The translations under genes and the position numbers were made by a program. A stretch of 64,000 nt of DNA from Acidobacteriaceae bacterium (GTDB lineage: Bacteria > Acidobacteriota > Terriglobia > Terriglobales > Acidobacteriaceae), in the NCBI GenBank assembly GCA_027311125.1, contig DAICZO010000162.1, positions 1-64,000 on the forward strand, in the 5' to 3' direction. The notes beneath the pieces were generated by a model that did not search any database, was not told the origin of the DNA, and saw only the letters and a list, made by a program, of their open reading frames with translations. The number at the start of each line of letters is the position of its first letter. Positions within the stretch are counted from its first letter, which is position 1. Positions 18,322 to 26,939 of this stretch are shown here, piece by piece.

Positions 18322-18359
18322 TGGTCGCCTCTTCCAGCTCTTCATCTTTAGAAACCGCC

Positions 18360-18911
18360 CTAACTCAGCCCAACCGCAGCCTTGCTCATGAGCACCACTT
18401 CGATCTGCTCGCCGCCACCCACCGGCGCACTCACCCTCCCGGTCTCTCGATACCCCTTGCGCACATACAGCGACACCCCGGTAAGCGTACTCCCCATCTC
18501 AAACCGCCGAAACCCAGCCGCCACCGCCGCTTCCTCCGCCGCTTGCAGTAACGCACTCCCCACCCCCTGTCGCGCATACGCCGGATGCACAAAGATCGCA
18601 CGAATCTTCGCCGCATCAACCCCTGGCTGCAACTGCTCCGGCTCCGACACCCGCGCAAAGTGGTCGCCACCATACAACGTCTTTCGGTAGCTCCAGCCTC
18701 CGCATCCCGCCAGCGACCCATCCTCCGCCACCGCCACCAGGTACGTCCCATCCGTAATTAACTGGCTATCGATCGTGAACACCGTTGCCAGCGCTCCTTC
18801 AATCTGTACCGCCGTATAGTCCCCAGCCTGCAGCCCCCGCACCGATGCGTCAATTAGCGCCGCAATCTCGGTTCGATCCGCCTCGGTCGCTGCGCGCAAT
18901 AAAAATCTCAT
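18360..18911 (-). CDS. GNAT family N-acetyltransferase
   Basis: This 183-aa single-domain protein of the Gcn5-related acetyltransferase fold opens with FLLRAATEADRTEIAALID, typical of the first beta strand and helix. Motif A for acetyl-CoA is IRAIFVHPAYARQGVGSALL (Q-x-x-G-x-G/A form) at about 110-130, and motif B is YVRKGYRETGR near 157-167. The substrate cannot be told from sequence. It lies upstream of the hemerythrin-like gene on the same strand. Confidence 0.85.
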   Translation of the reverse strand: MRFLLRAATEADRTEIAALIDASVRGLQAGDYTAVQIEGALATVFTIDSQLITDGTYLVAVAEDGSLAGCGGWSYRKTLYGGDHFARVSEPEQLQPGVDAAKIRAIFVHPAYARQGVGSALLQAAEEAAVAAGFRRFEMGSTLTGVSLYVRKGYRETGRVSAPVGGGEQIEVVLMSKAAVGLS

Positions 18912-18996
18912 CCCTGCAGTCTACCCAAATTCATCCCATCCAAGCGCCGCAATAACCACCTTGCCCCACCCCGCGCGCAGGACTACACTGCCTTTC

Positions 18997-19929
18997 ATGC
19001 GACGCATCGTTCTTCCCCTCCTGCTGCTTGTCCTGGCCCTCGCTGCACCCTCCTGCCACGCGCAGGATTGGGCCAAAGTTCGTCTCGACGCCTCGCCCCG
19101 CCACCGGGAATGGGTCTCTCTCCAGCACGGCGACCGCACCCTGCAGGCCTACGTCGTGTATCCCGAAGTCAAAACCAAAGCCCCGGTCGTCCTCCTCATC
19201 CACGAGATCTTCGGCCTCTCCGACTGGGCCCGCGAGATGGCGGACGAACTCGCCGCCGCTGGCTACATCGTCATCGCTCCCGACCTGCTCTCCGGATTCG
19301 GCCCCAACCACGGCGGGTCCAGCGCCTTCCCCGACCAGGAGGCCACCGTCAAAGCCGTCTCCACCCTCGACCCCGCCACCGTCAACGCCGACCTTGACGC
19401 CGCCGCCGACTATGCCAAAACCATTCCGGCCGCCAACGGCAAACTCTTCGTCACCGGCTTCTGCTGGGGCGGGGGCAAATCCTTCGCGTTCGCTACCCAC
19501 CGGCACGACCTCGCCGCAGCCTTCGTCTTCTATGGCCCACCTCCACCCGACTCTGATCTCGCCAGAATCACCGCCCCAGTCTACGGCTTCTACGCCGGCA
19601 ACGACGCCCGCATCGGGGCAACCGTCCCCGCCACTATCACCGCCATGAAGGCCGCCCACAAAACCTTCGAACCCATCACCTACGACGGCGCAGGCCACGG
19701 CTTCATGCGCGCCGGCGAGGACCCCACCAACACCAATCTAGCCAACAAATCCGCCCGCGAACAAGCCTTCACCCGCCTCACCACTCTTCTCCAGCAGATC
19801 AACACCGCCAAAACCACCGCCGCCCTCACCACCCCCGAACCCCTCAAAGCCACCACCACCAAAGCCACCCCCGAAATCACCTGCCACGACCCCAACATGC
19901 AGATGACCTCAACCACCAACTCCATGTAA
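18997..19929 (+). CDS. Secreted dienelactone hydrolase family protein
   Basis: This 310-aa alpha/beta hydrolase has its start at ATG 18997 because a signal peptide follows directly (MRRIVLPLLLLVLALAAPSC, cleavage near CHAQ). An in-frame TTG at 18961 would precede it with a polar stretch. The catalytic triad of the DLH family is visible: Cys156 in GFCWGGGKS, Asp203 in AGNDARI and His234 in GAGHGF, with Glu70 in IHEIFG, the residue that activates Cys in DLH. The C-terminal 40 residues are Thr/Pro/Lys-rich and disordered. It may cleave lactones or esters in the periplasm; the true substrate is unknown. Confidence 0.87.
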   Translation: MRRIVLPLLLLVLALAAPSCHAQDWAKVRLDASPRHREWVSLQHGDRTLQAYVVYPEVKTKAPVVLLIHEIFGLSDWAREMADELAAAGYIVIAPDLLSGFGPNHGGSSAFPDQEATVKAVSTLDPATVNADLDAAADYAKTIPAANGKLFVTGFCWGGGKSFAFATHRHDLAAAFVFYGPPPPDSDLARITAPVYGFYAGNDARIGATVPATITAMKAAHKTFEPITYDGAGHGFMRAGEDPTNTNLANKSAREQAFTRLTTLLQQINTAKTTAALTTPEPLKATTTKATPEITCHDPNMQMTSTTNSM

Positions 19930-20387
19930 CCCAAAAAGGAATCACTCCCAGATACTTCTCCTCCACAACCAGCAGTAGCCGAGCGGCTGCACCCACGACC
20001 ACAGCTTCCGATTGCTTTAGATGCACAAGAAAACCAACGTGCAGTTCTACTAAGTCGGGCAAGGATGAAAATAGCTGATAGCGGAAGACGATACGGCGGT
20101 GGATGCACGGAAGGCGCATTTAGTAAGCGAGTCACGTGGAAAGTTACACGGCTTCATTTTCATCATCAACACACTTGCCGTGCTTGACTGTACTTTGCTT
20201 TTTCTAGCCTGAAAATATGTAAATCAGAGTATGTGGCATGATCCAGCCAGCGCTCCGACTCAAACGCAAGGGCAACAGCACGTCCATTGTGCTCAAAGCA
20301 TGACAAACAGAGAGCATCCGATAGGTTGTAGTGCTGTAAAGGTGACGGGGATGGTGATGGCTGGAGCAACCCTGTAGGATTTGATGC
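19930..20387. other. Intergenic region upstream of the CDF gene
   Basis: About 460 bp, relatively AT-rich at 20150-20230, with no recognised gene. The only long frame crossing it is a minus-strand shadow of the CDF gene. It presumably carries the CDF promoter; the CDF ATG has AGGA about 10 nt upstream. Confidence 0.5.
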
Positions 20388-21860
20388 ATGAGTCTGACGG
20401 TGAGGCCTGTGCAATCCGTGCCCGCGACTGCTGCCGGGGTGCATGCCACGAAGCATGCGGCGGCGTTGTCTTCGGTGCTGGCGGCGTTTGGGATTACGCT
20501 GCTGAAGCTGATTACGGGGTTGCTGACCGGCTCGCTGGGGATGCTGTCGGAGGCGGCCCACTCGGGTATTGACCTGATTGCGGCGGCGATTACCTTGTTT
20601 TCGGTTCGGGTGTCGGACCGGCCTGCGGATGATGTGCACAACTATGGTCACGGGAAGGTTGAGTCGCTGTCTGCGTTTGTAGAGACGGTGCTGATGCTGG
20701 GCTCGTGCTTGTGGATTTTGAAGGAAGCGGTGCACCGGATACTGTTTCGGCAGCACCTGACGCTGGCCTTTTCGGTCTGGCCGTTTGCGGTGCTGCTGTT
20801 GTCGATTGTGGTGGACTATACGCGCTCTCGCAATCTGCATCGCGTGGCGCAGTTGCATCACAGCGAGGCGCTGGAGGCGGATGCGATCCACTTTTCGACC
20901 GATATATGGTCTTCGCTGTCGGTGTTTTTGGGGCTGTGTGCGACGTATGCGGGGCAGCGGTGGCATGTACCGATGCTGGAGCTGGCTGACCCGATGGCGG
21001 CGATTATTGTGTCGGCAATTATTCTGCGGATCAGCTGGCTGCTGTTTCGGCGGACGATCGACACGCTGACGGATGCGACGACGGCGCACTCGCAGAGCCG
21101 ACACGACATTATCGAAGACCTGGCTGCCATCCCTGGGGTGTTGTCGGTGGATCGGCTGCGGACGCGGCGTTCGGGCCCCAGCTACTTTGCGGATGTGACG
21201 CTGGGGATGACGCGGAACCTGACGTTTCAGCGAACGGAGCAACTGACGCGGGCAGCCACGGAGGCGGTGCAGCGGCATCTGCCGGGAGCGGATGTGGTGG
21301 TCCACTCGATCCCTACGGCGTCGCGGGCGGAGAGCATCCATGACCGCATCCGCGCGGTGGCAGCGCGCGCCAACCTGGCGATCCACGACGTGACGGTACA
21401 CCAGTTGGGAGACAGCCTGCATGTGGACCAGCACCTGGAGGTGGATGAGACGATGCCGCTACGTGCGGCGCATGCGCTGGTGACGCAGTTGGAGTCTGAG
21501 ATGCGCCGCGAGCTGCCGGAGGTGTCGTCGATCTTAACGCATATTGAGTCGGAGCCGGCGACGATTGAGCAGTTGGATTCAGTGGACCGCGACCGGCAGT
21601 TGGAGCAGCGCCTGCGCGATGTGGCGATGGGATTTCCGGATATTCTGGATATCCACGAGGTGCTGGTCACGCGGGCTGGGGATGCGAATCATCTGCATAG
21701 CCGCATCCAGGTATCGTGCCATTGCACACTGCCGGACGACCTGCCGATGTCGCAGGTGCATGCGGTGATTACCGCGCTGGAGTCGGCGTTTCGACTGGAT
21801 TCGCCGGAGGTGACCCGGCTGCTGATCCATCCGGAACCGGCCACGGATAACCGCCGTTAG
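20388..21860 (+). CDS. CDF family metal cation efflux protein with extended C-terminal domain
   Basis: This 490-aa transporter has six helices at about residues 20-235. The metal sites fit the zinc-type CDF pattern: HSGID in the second helix (SEAAHSGIDLIAA) and HFSTD in the fifth (DAIHFSTDIWSS). Most CDF proteins are about 300 aa with one cytoplasmic domain. Here the C-terminal half (about 235-490) seems to contain three successive ferredoxin-like metal-binding domains. Each has an acidic/His core: VLSVDRLRTRRSGPSYF, LAIHDVTVHQLGDSLHVD and ILDIHEVLVTRAGDANHLH. It likely exports Zn2+ or other divalent ions by proton antiport. It is 29 bp upstream of the PASTA gene. Confidence 0.9.
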   Translation: MSLTVRPVQSVPATAAGVHATKHAAALSSVLAAFGITLLKLITGLLTGSLGMLSEAAHSGIDLIAAAITLFSVRVSDRPADDVHNYGHGKVESLSAFVETVLMLGSCLWILKEAVHRILFRQHLTLAFSVWPFAVLLLSIVVDYTRSRNLHRVAQLHHSEALEADAIHFSTDIWSSLSVFLGLCATYAGQRWHVPMLELADPMAAIIVSAIILRISWLLFRRTIDTLTDATTAHSQSRHDIIEDLAAIPGVLSVDRLRTRRSGPSYFADVTLGMTRNLTFQRTEQLTRAATEAVQRHLPGADVVVHSIPTASRAESIHDRIRAVAARANLAIHDVTVHQLGDSLHVDQHLEVDETMPLRAAHALVTQLESEMRRELPEVSSILTHIESEPATIEQLDSVDRDRQLEQRLRDVAMGFPDILDIHEVLVTRAGDANHLHSRIQVSCHCTLPDDLPMSQVHAVITALESAFRLDSPEVTRLLIHPEPATDNRR

Positions 21861-21889
21861 CCTGGTACGTTGTATGCTGAGCGCAGACC

Positions 21890-22717
21890 ATGAAGCGATT
21901 TTTCAACCTGATTCTCGGTGCGCTTGCGATGTTGACGGTGGCGCTGCTGTCGGCGTACCTGGCGATGCGCATTACCATCCATGGACGTGAGGTGGTGGTG
22001 CCGGACCTGACGGGGCTGACGCTGGCGGATGCGGGTGCAAAGACAAGCGGGCTGGGCCTGCGGATCAACCTGCAGGATCGCTTTTATGCGCCGAATGTCG
22101 CGGCAGGACATGTGATTGCGCAGTCGCCGGCGGCGGGGTCGAAGGTGCGGCGGGAGTGGGCTGTGCGCGTGACGGAGAGCCTGGGGCCGCAGCAGGTAGA
22201 TATCCCAAACCTGATTGGGCAGACGGAGCGCCCGGCTGCGATTGCGATCCGGCAGCGGTCGCTGGAGGTGGGCGTGATTGCGCATCTGCCAGCAGGCGGT
22301 GATGCGGGCATCATTCTGGCGCAGACGCCGACGCCGGATGCGCAGGGCATCGATAGACCGCGGGTGAGCCTGCTGTTGAGTGAGCCGCAGGACCCCGCGC
22401 AGGGGCCAGCTTTTGTGATGCCTTCGTTGTCGGGGTTGACGCTGGCTGCAGCCTCGGCACGCACGGCTGCAGTTGGGCTGCACCTGGTGAGTGCGGAAGA
22501 TGTGGCGGCCCCAGTACCGGCGGCGGCATCGACGGCAGTGCCGACAGCATCACCGACAACGGCGGCGACAGCAGCGGCGGGGACGGCAGCGGCTTCAGCC
22601 CCAGCAGCACCTGCGGCGGTGCCGACGTTTACGATGGGCACGGTGGTGGCGCAGAGCCCTCCGGCGGGCTACAGGGTGGTCCCGGGTGATGCGGTGAAGA
22701 TCACGCTGGGCCACTAA
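21890..22717 (+). CDS. Membrane-anchored PASTA domain protein
   Basis: This 275-aa protein has an N-terminal membrane anchor (about 6-28) followed by PASTA domains, known to bind muropeptides or beta-lactams. PASTA1 starts VVVPDLTGLTLADA (about 37), PASTA2 starts VDIPNLIGQ (about 105) and PASTA3 starts FVMPSLSGLTL (about 178). PASTA3 is split by a roughly 40-residue Ala/Pro/Thr tract before its second half resumes at FTMGTVVAQSPPAG. There is no kinase domain, so it is a free-standing cell-wall sensor or anchor. Its stop lies 6 bp from the convergent rsmB stop, with no space for a terminator. Confidence 0.88.
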   Translation: MKRFFNLILGALAMLTVALLSAYLAMRITIHGREVVVPDLTGLTLADAGAKTSGLGLRINLQDRFYAPNVAAGHVIAQSPAAGSKVRREWAVRVTESLGPQQVDIPNLIGQTERPAAIAIRQRSLEVGVIAHLPAGGDAGIILAQTPTPDAQGIDRPRVSLLLSEPQDPAQGPAFVMPSLSGLTLAAASARTAAVGLHLVSAEDVAAPVPAAASTAVPTASPTTAATAAAGTAAASAPAAPAAVPTFTMGTVVAQSPPAGYRVVPGDAVKITLGH

Positions 22718-22723
22718 GGGGAG

Positions 22724-24154
22724 TTAGTCCCGGGCGAGAACCACCGCAAAGAAGCCGTCGCAGCCGTGGACCCCGGGCAGGGTTCGGAGAGCGCCGTTGC
22801 GAATGGCTGATTCCGGCTGCGTGCCTTGCGGGAGTGCGATTCCGCCGGGAAGATCGAGCAGCACGTCTTCGATGGGGATGCGGCGGAGGTTGTGCTCGGC
22901 GACCAACGCGTCGACGACCTGCTCGCACTCCTCCGGCTCGAGGGAGCAGGTGGAGTAGACGAGCCTTCCACCGGGGGCCAGACGCTGCAAGGCACCGCGC
23001 AGAATTCGCTTCTGGCGAGTGGACTGCCGCTCCAGCTCTTCGACGCGGAGGACGTGGCGAATCTCAGGGTTTCCGGCGAGGGTTCCGGTTCCGCTGCAGG
23101 GGACATCACAGAGGATGAGATCGAATTCGCCGCGGACGTTTTTCTCCTCCGCGGCATCGGCTACGGCGCACTTGACCCGCTCGGCGTAGGCATGGCGGCG
23201 CATGCGGGCCTGCATCTGCGCGAGGCGCCGGGCGCTGACATCGGTCGCGAGCACTTCGGCCTGGGGCAGGCGCAGGGCCAGAATGAGCGTCTTGCCGCCG
23301 GGAGCGGCACAGCAATCCCAGACGCGCGCCGGTCGATCGAGCCCGGCAGGCATGGCTGCGGCCGCAATCTCGGCGACGAGACGGGAGCCATCGTCCATAA
23401 CCGGCAGGGCTGCGGCGGGGTCGGAATCCGGAGCGAACATTCCGCCTTCGCCATGCTCGTGCTGATCGGCTTTGCAGATCTTCAGCGCGGCGTCTCGCCC
23501 GTAGGCCTTGACCCAGCGCTCGACAAGCCAGAGTGGATGCCCCAGCCGCTCGGCAAATGCCGCGGTGGACTCGAAGACTCTGACGCCTGGCTTTTGTGCC
23601 GCGGCCACTTTGCGCAGGACGGCATTGACCATGCCGGTTGCGTGGGGCTGGCCCGCCGCGCGGCATAACTCGACGCTCTCACTCAAGGCTGCGTGGACGG
23701 GGATGCGGTCCATGTGGAGCAACTGGAAGGCGCCCATGCGGAGGGCGATCGCGACCTCCTCAGCCAGCCGCTGCTCTGGCCGCTGCAGCAGGCCGCGCAC
23801 GCGCGCATCGAGTGCGATCTGCCAGCGGAGTACGCCCATGACCAAGGCGGTTGCCAGATTTCGATCCTCGGGTGACAGAGCGTCGGTGCGTTGCGAGTGC
23901 AGCAACTCGTCACTGTGGCCCTTGCCCTGGCCTACCAGCATGAGAATCTCAAACGCAGCCCAGCGAGCCGGCGAGACCTTGGCCAATGCCTCGGCCACGG
24001 ACAACGTGGGGCCCGCGCCGGTGGACCGACCCTTGACTGCTCCGTTCCCCGGTCTCCTGATGGGAGCGCCAGCGCGCACAGACGGCCTGGCGGTCGTTGC
24101 TGGTCCCGACGGTCTGCGGACTCCTGAGTGCGGTCCTGTGCCGGACTTCTTCAT
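22724..24154 (-). CDS. rsmB: 16S rRNA (cytosine-967-C5)-methyltransferase RsmB
   Basis: This 476-aa protein methylates C967 of 16S rRNA using S-adenosylmethionine. After a basic, disordered N-terminal extension of about 55 residues comes a NusB-like RNA-binding domain (about 58-185, ARWAAFEILMLVGQG ... LHMDRIPVHAALSESV). The Rossmann methyltransferase follows, with the SAM motif VWDCCAAPGGKTL, motif IV DVPCSGTGTLAGNPEI and motif VI with catalytic Cys in YSTCSLEPEE. It overlaps fmt by 4 bp (ATGA) and ends the aroC-def-fmt-rsmB operon. The first 40-50 residues may not all be translated; a later start is possible. Confidence 0.94.
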   Translation of the reverse strand: MKKSGTGPHSGVRRPSGPATTARPSVRAGAPIRRPGNGAVKGRSTGAGPTLSVAEALAKVSPARWAAFEILMLVGQGKGHSDELLHSQRTDALSPEDRNLATALVMGVLRWQIALDARVRGLLQRPEQRLAEEVAIALRMGAFQLLHMDRIPVHAALSESVELCRAAGQPHATGMVNAVLRKVAAAQKPGVRVFESTAAFAERLGHPLWLVERWVKAYGRDAALKICKADQHEHGEGGMFAPDSDPAAALPVMDDGSRLVAEIAAAAMPAGLDRPARVWDCCAAPGGKTLILALRLPQAEVLATDVSARRLAQMQARMRRHAYAERVKCAVADAAEEKNVRGEFDLILCDVPCSGTGTLAGNPEIRHVLRVEELERQSTRQKRILRGALQRLAPGGRLVYSTCSLEPEECEQVVDALVAEHNLRRIPIEDVLLDLPGGIALPQGTQPESAIRNGALRTLPGVHGCDGFFAVVLARD

Positions 24155-25086
24155 AGGCCCAACCGTTCGCCGCTCTTGACCTGATGCCCATGCAAAAACT
24201 CTGCTGCCGTCATACGCTTCTTCCCTTCCATCTGTACCTCAACCAGCTGTAGCGCGGACTGCTGGGCACACACAACCAGCAGCGAATCGCCGCGCACGAC
24301 TAAGGTTCCGGCCTCGCCTGCGAGAGTCTCGGGCAGGACTTGGAGGCGATGCGCGATCAACTTTTTGCCGCGGAGCGTGGTGTGCGCTCCGGGCCATGGC
24401 TGGAAGCCGCGCCAACGGTCGTAGAGCACCTTCGCAGTCCGCGAAAAATCCATCCTGCCATCGTCCCGCGTCAGGATCGGGGCCAACGTTCCCAGTGAGT
24501 TATCCTGCGGCTGGGCGAAGAGTGTGCCTGCCTCCAGGCCGCGCAGGGTCTCCACCATCAGCTCTGCTCCGACCGCGGCAAGTGCCTCGTACACGCCTAC
24601 TGCGGTCTCTTCGCTTCCGATCGGGACTGCCCGCGCCAGAAGCATATCGCCGGTATCCAGGCCGGCGTCGATGCGCATGGTGGTGACGCCTGTTACCGTC
24701 TCGCCGTTGGCCACGGCCCACTGGATGGGAGCCGCGCCACGATACCGGGGCAACAGGCTTCCATGCAGGTTGATATTGCCGAGCGGGGGCAGATCGAGCA
24801 TCCACTGGGGAATAATCCGACCATAGGCCACTACCAGAATTACCTGCGGCGCGATGGCCTCCATCTGTGCCCGAAACTCTGCGTTGTTCCTGATCTTCTC
24901 CGGCTGCACGACTGGAATTCCGTGTTCCACAGCGACGCGCTTGACCGGAGGAGCATGCATCTCCATTCCCCGCCCTGCTGCCCGGTCGGGCTGCGTGACG
25001 ACCAGCGCCACCTGATGCCCGGCGGCGATCACGGCCTGCAGGGTTGGCACGGCGAACTCCGGAGTCCCACAAAACACGACCTTCAT
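24151..25086 (-). CDS. fmt: Methionyl-tRNA formyltransferase
   Basis: This 311-aa enzyme formylates initiator Met-tRNA with 10-formyl-THF. The N-terminal formyltransferase domain starts VVFCGTPEFAVPTLQAV. The signature NINLHGSLLPRYRGAAPIQ holds the catalytic Asn and His, and GLDTGDML holds the catalytic Asp. The C-terminal tRNA-binding domain starts near 205 (ILTRDDGRMDFSRTA). The length is normal for the family. It sits between def and rsmB, the usual bacterial arrangement. Confidence 0.97.
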   Translation of the reverse strand: MKVVFCGTPEFAVPTLQAVIAAGHQVALVVTQPDRAAGRGMEMHAPPVKRVAVEHGIPVVQPEKIRNNAEFRAQMEAIAPQVILVVAYGRIIPQWMLDLPPLGNINLHGSLLPRYRGAAPIQWAVANGETVTGVTTMRIDAGLDTGDMLLARAVPIGSEETAVGVYEALAAVGAELMVETLRGLEAGTLFAQPQDNSLGTLAPILTRDDGRMDFSRTAKVLYDRWRGFQPWPGAHTTLRGKKLIAHRLQVLPETLAGEAGTLVVRGDSLLVVCAQQSALQLVEVQMEGKKRMTAAEFLHGHQVKSGERLGL

Positions 25087-25128
25087 TTCACCCTGCCTTC
25101 TACCTGCTGCGGCTGCTTTCGCGTGCAG

Positions 25129-25644
25129 TTACCACTCACCGTTTTTGATCATCTTCTTCATCTTGCGCATGACGAGGTCACGCTTCAAACGGCTGAGCCG
25201 ATCGATAAAAAGAATCCCGTCCAAGTGGTCGACCTCGTGCTGGATGGCGCGCGCGAGCAACTCATCGCCTTCTACTTCGATCCACTCGCCGTGGACGTTC
25301 TGGGCCCGGGCCTTCACCCACTCTGCCCGCGTGACCTTCTCGCGAATCTCCGGCAGGCTGAGGCAGCCCTCTTCCTCCACCTGCCTGCCTTTGCGCTCAA
25401 TGATCTCCGGATTGATGAGGACGATCTTCTCGTCAGGATTTTTCTTGAAGCTCACGTCGATGACGCAGAGCCGTTGTGAGATGGCGATCTGCGGTGCGGC
25501 CAGCCCGATGCCCTGCGCTGCGTACATGCTCTCGAACATCTCGTCGACCAGCGTCTTCAATTTGGCGTCGAACACCGTGACCGGCGCACCTACCTTCGCC
25601 AACACTGGCTCCGGCCACTTCACGACTTCATGAATCTTTCCCAT
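25129..25644 (-). CDS. def: Peptide deformylase
   Basis: Removes the N-formyl group from nascent proteins using Fe2+. From the chosen start it has 171 aa. All three motifs are present: GIGLAAPQ, EEGCLSLPE (metal-ligand Cys) and QHEVDHLDG (two metal-ligand His and the catalytic Glu). The start at 25644 overlaps the aroC stop by one base (TGATG) and gives the normal N-terminus MGKIHEVV; an ATG at 25668 would add eight residues inside aroC and is not preferred. It is coupled to aroC upstream and fmt 42 bp downstream. Confidence 0.97.
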   Translation of the reverse strand: MGKIHEVVKWPEPVLAKVGAPVTVFDAKLKTLVDEMFESMYAAQGIGLAAPQIAISQRLCVIDVSFKKNPDEKIVLINPEIIERKGRQVEEEGCLSLPEIREKVTRAEWVKARAQNVHGEWIEVEGDELLARAIQHEVDHLDGILFIDRLSRLKRDLVMRKMKKMIKNGEW

Positions 25645-26819
25645 CAGTACGCCTTTATCTGTTCGCAATATCCATCAAAGTTTCGCTTGAGTTCGCGGAG
25701 TGAATCGCCGCCAAACTTCTCGAGCGCCAGCCTTGCCACTGCGAGCGCGACCATGGCCTCTGCGGCAACGCCTGCGGCCGGGACCACACAGACATCGCTG
25801 CGCTCGTAGGCTGCCTTGACGGGCTCGCGCGTCTCAAAACTGACGCTGCCGAGCGGCCGGCGCAGCGTCGAAATCGGCTTCAGATATCCGCGCACGACGA
25901 CGTCTTCACCGTTCGAGATACCGCCTTCAATTCCACCGGCGTTGTTCTTCTCGCGGGAAAACCTGGTGAAGGCTTCGTCGGCACCTTCGTAGGCGATCGC
26001 GTCGTGCACGCTCGATCCGAGCAACTCCGCTGCGGTAACGCCGCGACCGATCTCCACTGCCTTGACGGCCTGGAGGCTCATTACTGCCTGGGCCAAGAGG
26101 CCATCGAGACGCTCGTCCCAGTTGGCATGTGTGCCCACGCCCGGCGGCAACCCATGCACGACCACCTCGAACACGCCGCCGATGGTGTCCCCGGTCCGGA
26201 GGACTGCGTCTACCTCAGCCTTCATTGCAGCTTCGCTGTCCGCGTCGACGCAGTTGAGCAGCACGGTCTCTTTGGCGTTGAGCGCGGCGATCTCTGCCCA
26301 CTCCGCGGGACGTTGCAGCTCGGCTTTGCCGACCCGAATGACGTGGCTGGCGACCTCTACGCCGATGGAGCGCAGCAGCAGTTTGGCCAGGGCTCCGGCG
26401 GCCACCCGCGCGGCGCTCTCGCGGGCGCTGGCCCGTTCGAGGACGTAGCGTGCATCGGCGAAGTCATACTTGAGGCTGCCGGCGAGATCTGCATGGCCAG
26501 GCCGTGGAGAGGCCACCGCCTTGTGCTTGGTGGGGTCGCCCTCTTCGACCGGCAGAATCTCTCCCCAGTTCTTCCAGTCGTTATTGGCCAAGGTCATGGC
26601 AATGGGCGATCCGATGGTTTTGCCGTGGCGCACGCCGCTGAGGATGTGGGCGGTATCGCGCTCAATCCGCATGCGGCCGCCACGGCCGTAGCCCTGCTGG
26701 CGCCGCCAAAGCTCGTGGTTGATGAACTCCTGCTCGACGGGAACGCCCGCCGGCATACCGCTCACCATCGCCACCAGACTTTCGCCGTGGCTCTCTCCCG
26801 CTGTAGAAAAACGCAACAT
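25644..26819 (-). CDS. aroC: Chorismate synthase
   Basis: This 391-aa enzyme makes chorismate from EPSP, the last step of the shikimate pathway, needing reduced FMN. Family signatures are FSTAGESHGESLVAMV at the N-terminus, QQGYGRGGRMRIERD at about 41-55, and SRPGHADL-like SPRPGHADLAGSLKY at about 108-122. The second signature ASARESAARVAAGALAKL is at about 133-150. Its first product residues are conserved, so the start is secure. It is the first gene of the aroC-def-fmt-rsmB operon, which couples aromatic biosynthesis with translation initiation genes. Confidence 0.97.
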   Translation of the reverse strand: MLRFSTAGESHGESLVAMVSGMPAGVPVEQEFINHELWRRQQGYGRGGRMRIERDTAHILSGVRHGKTIGSPIAMTLANNDWKNWGEILPVEEGDPTKHKAVASPRPGHADLAGSLKYDFADARYVLERASARESAARVAAGALAKLLLRSIGVEVASHVIRVGKAELQRPAEWAEIAALNAKETVLLNCVDADSEAAMKAEVDAVLRTGDTIGGVFEVVVHGLPPGVGTHANWDERLDGLLAQAVMSLQAVKAVEIGRGVTAAELLGSSVHDAIAYEGADEAFTRFSREKNNAGGIEGGISNGEDVVVRGYLKPISTLRRPLGSVSFETREPVKAAYERSDVCVVPAAGVAAEAMVALAVARLALEKFGGDSLRELKRNFDGYCEQIKAY

Positions 26820-26939
26820 TGATCTCTCTCGTAAGCTGCTAAAAACTCAGTCCAAACCTAGATTGTAACAACCGGAGCCGTATGGCGGGCAGCAGACACG
26901 CGACGCGCAGAGCGATCCGATGCGGGCGACGATTGCGGG

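Noticed and set aside
20166..21434. A 422-aa minus-strand frame opposite the CDF gene
   Set aside because: Composition is Arg/Gln/His-rich with no domain; antisense to a clear transporter.
22826..23668. A 280-aa plus-strand frame inside rsmB
   Set aside because: It lies antisense to the RsmB catalytic domain, whose motifs are unmistakable.
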